Positions 55,957 to 64,000 of a stretch of 64,000 nucleotides of DNA are shown piece by piece. Origin of the DNA: Rhodospirillaceae bacterium (lineage in GTDB: Bacteria > Pseudomonadota > Alphaproteobacteria > DSM-16000 > Inquilinaceae). The stretch spans positions 3,645,001 through 3,709,000 of the forward strand of contig JACKIH010000003.1 of NCBI GenBank assembly GCA_020638575.1, read 5' to 3'. Made by a program: the position numbers and the translations under genes. Numbering within the stretch: position 1 is the stretch's first letter; the number at the start of each line of letters is the position of its first letter. The notes beneath the pieces are model-generated. The model searched no databases and was not told the origin of the DNA. It was given only the letters and a program-made list of their open reading frames with translations.

Positions 55957-57201
55957 ATGACCCGCGACACCCTGCGCTGCAACCGCGACCGCCTGTGGTC
56001 GACCCTCATGGACACCGCCCGCTTCGGTGCCACCGGGCGCGGCGGCCTTGCCCGCCTGGCGCTCGGTGTAGCCGACGGACAAGCGCGCGACTGGCTGGTG
56101 GCGGAGGCAGCAGCGCTCGGCTGCGCGGTCCAGGTGGACCCCATCGGCAACATCTTCGCCACCCGCGCCGGCAGCGATGCGAACCGCCGCGCGGTGGCCT
56201 GCGGCTCCCACCTGGACACCCAGCCCACCGGCGGCCGCTTCGACGGCATCCTCGGCGTGCTGGCGGGGCTGGAAGTGCTGCGCACGCTCGCCGATGCCGG
56301 GGTGGCGACGGGGGCCCCCGTCTGCCTGATCGACTGGACCAACGAGGAAGGCTCACGCTTCGCCCCCGGCCTCACCGGCTCGTCGGTGCATCTTGGCCTC
56401 CTGGACCTGCACACGGCACTGGCCCTGCACGACGGCGACGGCGCCACCATGGGCGATTGCCTGGCGGGGATCGGCTACGCCGGCATCGCCCCGCTGGGAC
56501 CGTGGGACTTCGACAGCTATTTCGAGTTGCACATCGAACAGGGGCCGGTGCTGGAAGCCGAAGGGCTCACCATCGGTATCGTCACCGGCGCCCAGGGGAT
56601 GCGCTGGTACGACATCGCCGTGCACGGTGCGGGCGGCCATGCCGGTACGGTGCCGATGGCGCTGCGCCACGACGCCGTGGTGGCCGCTGCCGACCTGATT
56701 GGCCACATCCGCACACTTGCCACCGCGCGCAACCGGCCGGCCGTGGCCACCGTCGGCCGCGTCGAAATCCCTGGTGCCTCGCGCAACACCATCCCGGCGA
56801 GCGCCCTGCTGACGCTGGATGTGCGCCACCCGGACTCCGCAACGCTGGATGCCATCGAAACGGGATTGGCCGACGCGGCCCGCCACGTGGAAGCCGCCCA
56901 TGGGGTGAGGGTGGAGATGGCCCGCGTCTCCAACAGCCCGCCCGTGGCGTTCGATCCGGCCTGCGTGGCCGCCGTGCGCCAGGCGGCAACTCTGTGCGGC
57001 CACCGCCATGCCGACATTGTCAGCGGGGCCGGGCACGATGCCTGCGCCGTGGCCCGGTTCGTGCCCACCGGCATGATCTTCGTGCCGTGCAAGGATGGGG
57101 TGAGCCACCAGGAGCACGAGGACATGACGCCGGACGATGCCACAGCGGGGGCCGACGTGCTGCTGCATGCCGTGCTGGCGCGCGCCGGTGTGGCCGGCTG
57201 A
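55957..57201 (+). CDS. Zn-dependent hydantoinase/carbamoylase-type amidohydrolase
   Basis: A 414-residue M20-family hydrolase related to N-carbamoyl-amino acid hydrolase and allantoate amidohydrolase. Metal ligands: CGSHLDTQPTGGRFDGILGV (His and Asp), LIDWTNEEGSRFAP (Glu), and FELHIEQGPVLE; the dimerisation domain has VHGAGGHAGTVPMALRHDAV; the last ligand histidine is in DGVSHQEHEDM. Likely cleaves N-carbamoyl or ureido groups; the exact substrate is not readable. No adjacent purine or hydantoin pathway genes are seen. Confidence 0.9.
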   Translation: MTRDTLRCNRDRLWSTLMDTARFGATGRGGLARLALGVADGQARDWLVAEAAALGCAVQVDPIGNIFATRAGSDANRRAVACGSHLDTQPTGGRFDGILGVLAGLEVLRTLADAGVATGAPVCLIDWTNEEGSRFAPGLTGSSVHLGLLDLHTALALHDGDGATMGDCLAGIGYAGIAPLGPWDFDSYFELHIEQGPVLEAEGLTIGIVTGAQGMRWYDIAVHGAGGHAGTVPMALRHDAVVAAADLIGHIRTLATARNRPAVATVGRVEIPGASRNTIPASALLTLDVRHPDSATLDAIETGLADAARHVEAAHGVRVEMARVSNSPPVAFDPACVAAVRQAATLCGHRHADIVSGAGHDACAVARFVPTGMIFVPCKDGVSHQEHEDMTPDDATAGADVLLHAVLARAGVAG

Positions 57202-57248
57202 GCCGAACCTTCGCAGGGTCGCAGAAGACGCCGTCAGTGAAGACGCCG

Positions 57249-57905
57249 TCAGTCGGCGGCGGTGCTGGTTGCCACCCAGTCGTCGGGGTCGGCCAGGAAG
57301 TGGCGCACCTGGGCGATGGTGTCGTCGGGGTAGTGGCCGCAGCGCTGGGCTTCGGTCACCACGTCATCCCAGTTGGCCAGGTGGTGTAGCTTCACGCCTT
57401 CATTGGCCAGGCTGGTCTTGCTCTCCGCGAAGATGCCGTACTCGAAGATCACGAAGCAGTGGGCGACGCTGAGCTCGGCATCGCGCATCGCCCGGATGAA
57501 ATCGAGCTTGGAGCCGCCGTCGGTCGCCAGGTCCTCCACCAGCAGCACCCGATGGTGGGGCACCACGTCGCCCTCGATGCGGGCGTTGCGGCCGAAGCCC
57601 TTGGGCTTCTTGCGCACATACAGCATGGGCAGCATCAGCCGCTCGGAAATCCAGGCGGCGAACGGAATGCCCGCGGTCTCGCCGCCGGCCACCGCGTCGA
57701 ACGCCTCGTAGCCCGCTTCCTCGCTCATCAGGTCGACGGCCATGTCCATCAGCACCGCACGCGCCCGCGGGAACGAAATCAGCCGCCGGCAGTCGATGTA
57801 GACGGGGCTCTTGCGCCCGGATGTTAAAGTGAAAGGGTCCTCGGGTCGGAAGTTCACGCACCCGGTTTCCAGCAGTATGCTCGCCGCAACCTGAGGAAAA
57901 GACAT
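57249..57905 (-). CDS. pyrE: orotate phosphoribosyltransferase PyrE
   Basis: A 218-residue enzyme making OMP from orotate and PRPP. It opens FPQVAASILLETGCVNFRPE, then FTLTSGRKSPVYIDCRRLIS, YVRKKPKGFGRNARIEGDV (the catalytic flexible loop) and the PRPP motif VLLVEDLATDGGSKLDFIRA. The C-terminus is unusual: the stop lies in the second copy of a 15-base tandem duplication (GAAGACGCCGTCAGT at 57224 and 57239). Monocistronic as far as can be seen. Confidence 0.93.
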   Translation of the reverse strand: MSFPQVAASILLETGCVNFRPEDPFTLTSGRKSPVYIDCRRLISFPRARAVLMDMAVDLMSEEAGYEAFDAVAGGETAGIPFAAWISERLMLPMLYVRKKPKGFGRNARIEGDVVPHHRVLLVEDLATDGGSKLDFIRAMRDAELSVAHCFVIFEYGIFAESKTSLANEGVKLHHLANWDDVVTEAQRCGHYPDDTIAQVRHFLADPDDWVATSTAAD

Positions 57906-58106
57906 CGACGCGCCTCAGTCCAATTGCCTCGAATGGCATGTGTAGAAGCTAAAACATTAACAGCCCATGTCCATGCCACCATGCCGCATGCCAGACGGCC
58001 GATGATGGTAACCCCAAATCGCGCCCCTTGGCGCAAGCTGGTAGACCGCTGGATACGCAGGCCGGGCGGGTAGCGGATCACCGTGAGACGAAGGGATGGC
58101 ACGACC

Positions 58107-58892
58107 ATGGCGACCAACGAAGACCCGGTGATCATCGAACGCAGCGGTGCTGTCGCCACCGTCATCCTCAACCGGCCGGATCGGCTGAACGCGCTCAACC
58201 GGCCCATGTGGCCGTTGCTGAGCCAGGCCTTCGCGGCATTGAGCGCCGACTCGGATGTCCGCGTGATCGTGCTGCGCGGGGCCGGCAAGGCCTTCAGCCC
58301 CGGCGCCGACATCTCCGAATTCCAGAGCGAGCGGCCCACCTCGGGCGGGGCGCGCAACTACGGCGTCGTCATGGATGCGGCCTATGAGGCGATCCGCCGG
58401 ACGCCGCAGCCGGTGGTGGCGCGCATCCAAGGGCCGTGCACCGGGGCGGGGCTGGTGCTGGCGCTGCTCTGCGACCTCAGGATCGGCGATACCAGCGTCC
58501 GCATGGGCTCGCCGGTGGCGCGCATCGGGCTGGCCATGCCGGCCCCGGAGTTCAGCGTGCTCGTCGAGGCCATGGGCCGCCACGCCGCCCTCGCCCTGGT
58601 GTTGGAAGCCAAGGTGCTGGAGGCGGAGGCGGCGGCCGCCGCCGGGCTGCTCGACCGGGTGGTCGACCCCAAGCATCTCGACGTCGAACTGGACGAAACG
58701 CTGAAGCGCATGCTGGCCGGGGCACCGCTGGTGCACCGCGCCCACAAGGCGCTGGCCCGCCGGCTCGCCGACCCGGCCCCGCTCACCGAAGACGAGGTGG
58801 CGGCCAGCTACGTGCTGTTCGACAGTGCCGACTACCGCGAAGGCTTCCGCGCCTTTCTGGAAAAGCGCCGGCCCGACTTCCACGGCGCTTGA
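58107..58892 (+). CDS. enoyl-CoA hydratase/isomerase family protein
   Basis: A 261-residue crotonase-fold protein: VATVILNRPDRLNALNRPMW, VRVIVLRGAGKAFSPGADIS (oxyanion hole and CoA loop), PVVARIQGPCTGAGLVLALL with the second oxyanion glycine, then CDLRIGDTSVRMGSPVARIG. Where hydratases have catalytic glutamates, LAMPAPEFSVLVEAMG shows one at most, so the exact reaction is open. The ATG 58107 is preceded by AAGGGATGG at a loose distance. Confidence 0.85.
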   Translation: MATNEDPVIIERSGAVATVILNRPDRLNALNRPMWPLLSQAFAALSADSDVRVIVLRGAGKAFSPGADISEFQSERPTSGGARNYGVVMDAAYEAIRRTPQPVVARIQGPCTGAGLVLALLCDLRIGDTSVRMGSPVARIGLAMPAPEFSVLVEAMGRHAALALVLEAKVLEAEAAAAAGLLDRVVDPKHLDVELDETLKRMLAGAPLVHRAHKALARRLADPAPLTEDEVAASYVLFDSADYREGFRAFLEKRRPDFHGA

Positions 58893-59012
58893 TCTGGCCC
58901 TTTCGCCGGTCCTTTGCCGTTAACGCCACCTTATCCGTTGGTATGGCAATCTGGCAGCGGCCACGGTGCCGCCCATCGGCGGCCGGCCGGCCGGCCCGCT
59001 GGGAGGGGCCCC

Positions 59013-59381
59013 ATGACCGTGCGCGTCATCTGGTTCACCTGGTTCCTGGCGTCCATGGCCTGGTTCGCCGGCAGCGTGTGGTACATCAGCAACGGCGGCG
59101 GGCTGGGCATCGAACGGTTGGTGCCGACCGAGCCGAGCCTGCTCAGCCCCCAGCTCGCCCGGCCCGATTGCAGCCCGATGATCGATCCGCTCAGCCGCGG
59201 CGCCTGCGAAGGGGCCACCGCCATGGCGCGGGCCCGCCGGTTGGCGGGCGATGTGGAGGACGACTCCGGCCAGGCGCTGGCCGGCACGCTGGTCGTGGCT
59301 CCGCCGCTGGCCGCCTTGGTGGTCGTGATCGTCCTGGTGCACACGGTGGAACGCCGCGAGGCGCGGCGGCGCGGGCGGTAG
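59013..59381 (+). CDS. small two-helix membrane protein of unknown function
   Basis: A 122-residue protein with an N-terminal helix (VIWFTWFLASMAWFAGSVWY), a periplasmic loop of about 60 residues with two cysteines (ARPDCSPMI, RGACEG), and a C-terminal helix (AGTLVVAPPLAALVVVIVLV) ending in a basic cytoplasmic tail. GGAGG lies five bases before the ATG. No family is recognised. Confidence 0.65.
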   Translation: MTVRVIWFTWFLASMAWFAGSVWYISNGGGLGIERLVPTEPSLLSPQLARPDCSPMIDPLSRGACEGATAMARARRLAGDVEDDSGQALAGTLVVAPPLAALVVVIVLVHTVERREARRRGR

Positions 59382-59493
59382 CCGGCCGGTTCAGCCTGCT
59401 GGAGCGCTTTCGCGCCTTGTGGGCCGGTGCAGCTTGATCAACACGGATACTTTAGAGGTCCTTGGCAAGCCGGCAGCCGGCCGCTACACGCCT
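59382..59493. other. gap before the MITE, with a repeat fragment
   Basis: Together with the MITE this forms a 387-base gene-free stretch. Bases 59419-59439 repeat 21 bases found at 37866-37886, at the right edge of palindromic copy 3, without the rest of the palindrome. No gene or promoter is recognised. Confidence 0.5.
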
Positions 59494-59767
59494 AGAGCCC
59501 TTCTGGGGAATTCGAAGTCAATTCTGTTTGCCGTCCGGCGAGTCGAGCCACCAGAAGCGGCGCGCAGCGCGATGCCTTGCGCATCGGGCAAGCGCCGCGA
59601 CGCCGTGGGCGGCCGCCGGACGCAAACCCATACGGGATGAGCCCATGGCCCCGGACCGCTTTGTCGCTCCTCCTCCAATATGCATCCTGCATGTCCTTCG
59701 TCGTCGCATCGCGCATCCGGGGCCGTGGGCCTCGTCAGAATGGCTCCGAATTTCCTAGAAGGGCTCT
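59494..59767. mobile_element. MITE-like element with 32-33 bp terminal inverted repeats
   Basis: Left terminus (59494-59526) begins AGAGCCCTTCTGGGGAATTC; the right terminus (59736-59767), read inverted, begins AGAGCCCTTCTAGGAAATTC; the two agree at most positions over 32 bases. The 209-base interior has no credible transposase gene. The right terminus ends two bases before the livH ATG and supplies its GAAGGG ribosome-binding sequence. Confidence 0.75.
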
Positions 59768-59768
59768 G

Positions 59769-60689
59769 ATGTCCACTGCGCTTTTGATCGAGCAATCCCT
59801 CAACGGCTTCCAACTTGGCGTCATGCTGTTCCTGATGGCGGCCGGGCTGACGCTCGTGTTCGGCATCATGGACCTGATCAACCTGGCCCACGGCTCGTTC
59901 TACATGGTGGGCGCCTACCTGGCCGCGACCTTCGCCCGCTGGCTTGACCACTTCCTCTTGGGCGTGCTGCTGGCGCTGCCCGCCGCCGCCCTGGTGGGGC
60001 TGGTGGTGGACCGGGTGGCGCTGCGCACGCTCTACCGCCGCGACCACCTGGACCAGGTGCTGGCGACCTTCGGCCTCATCTTGTTCTTCAACGAGCTGGT
60101 GCGGCTGATCTGGGGACCGGTGCCGATCCCGTTCGACCCGCCGGAGCTGCTGTCCGGCACCGTGGAGGTGTGGCCCGGCGTCGGCTACCCCGCCTTCCGG
60201 CTCGCCATCATCGCCGTCGGCCTGGGGGTGGCGCTGGGCCTGTGGCTGTTGATCACCCGGACGCGGCTGGGCATGCGCATCCGCGCCGGGGCATCCAACC
60301 GCGAGATGGTAACGGCACTCGGCGTCAACGTGCCCACCCTGTTCACCCTGGTGTTCGCCCTGGGCGCCGCGCTGGCTGCCCTGGCCGGGGCCATGCGCGG
60401 ACCGATCCTGGCGGTGGAGGTGGGCATGGGCGAGGAGATCCTGATCCTGACCTTCGTGGTCATCGTCATCGGCGGCATCGGCTCCATCCGCGGCGCCCTG
60501 GTGGGATCGCTGCTGGTGGGGCTGGTGGATACCTTTGGGCGCGCCCTGCTGCCCGATGCCTTCGCCGTGGTGCTCGACCCGTCTGCGGCCAGCAGCGTCG
60601 GTGCCAGTGCGGCGTCCATGTCCATCTACGTGCTGATGGCGGTGGTGCTGGCCTTCCGCCCGCGCGGGCTGTTCCCCGCCCATGGCTAG
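59769..60689 (+). CDS. livH: branched-chain amino acid ABC transporter permease LivH-type
   Basis: A 306-residue inner-membrane permease. It opens LLIEQSLNGFQLGVMLFLMA and LTLVFGIMDLINLAHGSFYM, the LivH signature, then DQVLATFGLILFFNELVRLI and GVNVPTLFTLVFALGAALAA with the EAA-like coupling loop. About eight helices. First gene of livHMGF; no periplasmic binding protein gene is next to it. Its ribosome site comes from the right end of the MITE. Overlaps livM by eight bases. Confidence 0.92.
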   Translation: MSTALLIEQSLNGFQLGVMLFLMAAGLTLVFGIMDLINLAHGSFYMVGAYLAATFARWLDHFLLGVLLALPAAALVGLVVDRVALRTLYRRDHLDQVLATFGLILFFNELVRLIWGPVPIPFDPPELLSGTVEVWPGVGYPAFRLAIIAVGLGVALGLWLLITRTRLGMRIRAGASNREMVTALGVNVPTLFTLVFALGAALAALAGAMRGPILAVEVGMGEEILILTFVVIVIGGIGSIRGALVGSLLVGLVDTFGRALLPDAFAVVLDPSAASSVGASAASMSIYVLMAVVLAFRPRGLFPAHG

Positions 60690-61714
60690 CGATCCCGCCG
60701 CATCCGGCCGCCGCCGCCGCATCGCCCTGGCGCTGCTGGCGGTCGGGCTGGCGCTGCCCGGCTACGCGGTGCTGGTGGACCAGCCGTTCCTGGTGACGCT
60801 GGCCACGCGCATCGTGGTTCTGGCGGTGGCGGCGGTGAGCCTCGACCTGATCCTCGGCTATGGCGGCCTCGTCAGCTTCGGCCACGCCGCCTTCGTGGGT
60901 ATCGGCGCCTATGCCGTGGGCACCGGCTTCTTCCTCGACTTCAACAACGACACGCTGCTCGGCTGGGCGGGCAGTGTCGACGTACTGCTGATCTGGCCGC
61001 TCGGCATTTTGGTGGCCGCCCTGGTGGCGCTGGCCATCGGGGTCATCAGCCTGCGCACCCGCGGCATCGGCTTCATCATGATCACGCTGGCCTTCGCGCA
61101 GATGCTGTTCTTCCTCGTCCAGTCGCTGCGCTGGCAGGGCGACGACAGCCTGGCGCTGTGGGGCCGCTCGGAGCTGCCGGACTGGACCGGCCTCGACCTC
61201 AACGACACCACGACGTTCTACTACGTGGCGCTGGCCTGCCTGGTGGGCTTCACCTGGCTGTGCAGCCGCCTCGTGGACGCCCCGTTCGGCCGCATCCTCC
61301 AGGCCGGCCGGCAGAACGAGCGGCGGATGCGGGCCCTGGGTGTGGCGGTCGATCGCCACCGGCTCGCCGCCTTCGTCATCGCCGGGGCGGGCGGCGGGCT
61401 CTCGGGCGTGCTGCTGGCCAACGCGGCGGAGTTCGTCGGCCCCGCCTATCTCGCCTGGAACCGTTCCGGCGAGCTGATCGTGATGGTCGTGCTCGGCGGC
61501 ATGGGAACGCTGATCGGCCCCATCATCGGGGCCGGTGCCTTGGTGATGCTGGAGGAGTACCTGGCCCAGGTCACCGAGCATTGGCAGATCGTGCTGGGAC
61601 CGGTGCTGCTGCTGGCCGTGCTGTTCGCCCGCCGCGGCATCCTGGGGCTGATCGAAGCACTGCCGGGCGACTGGATGGGGCGCCTGCGCCGCTGGCGGGC
61701 GCGGCGGTCGGGCG

Positions 61715-61722
<8 letters not shown>
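60682..61722 (+). CDS. livM: branched-chain amino acid ABC transporter permease LivM-type
   Basis: A 346-residue permease: TRIVVLAVAAVSLDLILGYG, LVSFGHAAFVGIGAYAVGTG (LivM hallmark), SLRTRGIGFIMITLAFAQML, and the coupling loop QAGRQNERRMRALGVAVDRH, then SGVLLANAAEFVGPAYLAWN. About nine helices and a basic cytoplasmic tail. It pairs with LivH. The ATG lies within the livH 3' end, and its own end overlaps livG. Confidence 0.92.
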
Positions 61723-63216
<1,494 letters not shown>

Positions 63217-63384
63217 AGCCAGCGAGCGCAGGAAAGCGGTCATCCGTTCGCCGGGCACGCCCAATCGCCGATCGGATGAGTCTCGTCATCGGTTTGCCGA
63301 TAGAAGGCCGACCCACGTTGACGCCTGCCGGCTTGGCGGGGGACACTCCTGCGGTTGCAAAGGTTCTGACAGCCCGGAGGTCGC

Positions 63385-64000
63385 ATGTTCGAAGCCGCAG
63401 AGGTCGGCCGCAAGATCTCCAAGTCGGATTTCAAGGCGCTGGTTCCACCCTTGCGCATCGACCTGGTGGAAACCCAGCAGTCGATCCGCAAGGCCAAGCG
63501 GTTCCCGGTGATCATCGTCTTCGCCGGCGTCGACGGGGCGGGCAAGAGCGAGACGATCAACCTGCTGAACGAATGGATGGACCCGCGCTGGATCGACACC
63601 TGCGCCTATGGTCCGCCATCGGAGGAGGAGCGCGAGCGCCCGCCCTCCTGGCGCTACTGGCGCGACCTGCCGGCGCGTGGCCGCATCGGGCTGTTCCTCG
63701 CTTCGTGGTATTCCCAGCCGATCTTGAACCGGGTGGCGGGCGATCTGGACGACGGCGACTTTCTGGTGCGCCTGGAGCGCATCGCGCGGTTCGAAAAGGC
63801 GCTGGCCGACGATGGCGCGCTGATCTTGAAGTTCTGGATGCATCTCAGCCGCGAGGCCCAGAAAAAGCGCCTGAAGTCCCTGGAGAAGGACAAGACGCAA
63901 GCTTGGCGCGTGACCAAGCGCGACTGGGAGAACTGGAAGAACTACGACCATTTCATCGCCGCCGCCGAAGACACCGTGACGCGCACCAGCACCGCCGATG
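63385..64000 (+). CDS. PPK2-family polyphosphate kinase / polyphosphate:AMP phosphotransferase, 5' part
   Basis: The first 205 residues are present; the gene runs off the window. FPVIIVFAGVDGAGKSETIN is the PPK2 Walker A, followed by the lid-type segment DTCAYGPPSEEERERPPSWR and WRYWRDLPARGRIGLFLASW, then FWMHLSREAQKKRLKSLEKD. PPK2 proteins move phosphate between polyphosphate and nucleotides. The two-domain Pap type (AMP to ADP) is favoured by the N-terminal wording, but the second domain is outside. CGGAGG lies four bases before the ATG. Confidence 0.88.
   Translation, partial: MFEAAEVGRKISKSDFKALVPPLRIDLVETQQSIRKAKRFPVIIVFAGVDGAGKSETINLLNEWMDPRWIDTCAYGPPSEEERERPPSWRYWRDLPARGRIGLFLASWYSQPILNRVAGDLDDGDFLVRLERIARFEKALADDGALILKFWMHLSREAQKKRLKSLEKDKTQAWRVTKRDWENWKNYDHFIAAAEDTVTRTSTAD

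Noticed and set aside
59492..59716. 74-residue leftward frame inside the MITE
   Set aside because: It begins within the interior and runs into an inverted terminus; no transposase motifs and no ribosome site.

Overview
The window is about 64 kb of high-GC DNA from an alphaproteobacterium, most likely in or near the Rhodospirillales. The evidence is the gene content (FliX, a TipF-like protein, FlgI/FlgJ, single-cysteine DksA), conserved neighbourhoods (metX-metW divergent from chorismate mutase-hisC-tyrA; argD-argF-hslO) and uniformly GC-rich third codon positions. Assignment below class is inference. I saw no rRNA, tRNA or CRISPR array.

Left arm (1-16.8 kb): the 5' end of pmbA/tldE, a Bcr/CflA-type exporter, metWX, an aromatic amino acid operon (a chorismate mutase with a degenerate P-protein-like tail, hisC, tyrA), a leftward flagellar operon (flgI, flgJ, FlgN-like) with a good sigma-54 promoter and divergent fliX, dksA, argD-argF-hslO, and a DUF302 plus YeeE/YedE pair probably linked to sulfur compounds.

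Phage-derived block (about 16.9-36.6 kb): a compact podovirus-like virion module with a CI/LexA-like S24 repressor, small early genes, portal, Bbp19-like protein, scaffold, major capsid protein, adaptor, nozzle, internal protein, tailspike, putative small and large terminase, a membrane protein and a SleB-like lysin. I find no integrase, replication genes or large internal core proteins. A 5.6 kb block of non-phage genes lies between scaffold and capsid: an alpha/beta hydrolase, a membrane-embedded spermidine synthase-like protein, a Tat-exported isoaspartyl methyltransferase-like protein and an unknown protein. The capsid gene has its own near-consensus promoter. A host-type palindromic repeat also sits inside the block. 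A long-resident or domesticated element, possibly particle-forming, is the hypothesis most worth testing.

Right arm (36.6-64 kb): pyrD, a TipF-like degenerate EAL protein, a BrnT/BrnA-type remnant with an amber-interrupted toxin, a nitroreductase, an SDR epimerase, a TPR protein, a DnaJ/CbpA-type chaperone, a glycine-zipper lipoprotein, pdxH, a CDF metal exporter, ghrA, an NlpC/P60-like protein without its catalytic cysteine, MarR, GST, an SDR, two paralogous single-pass SrfA-like proteins, a Tat-exported metallo-beta-lactamase-fold hydrolase and a CACHE/HAMP histidine kinase. The kinase 3' end is followed by a C70-like secreted cysteine protease gene bracketed by an 82 bp direct duplication. 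Then come a hydantoinase/carbamoylase-type hydrolase, pyrE, an enoyl-CoA hydratase, a MITE-like element, livHMGF and the start of a PPK2-type kinase.

Two kinds of non-coding structure recur. One is a dispersed palindromic element (four copies, at about 7.85, 31.8, 37.8 and 42.15 kb) whose arms differ between copies but keep pairing. The other is a set of short inverted or direct duplications marking insertions.
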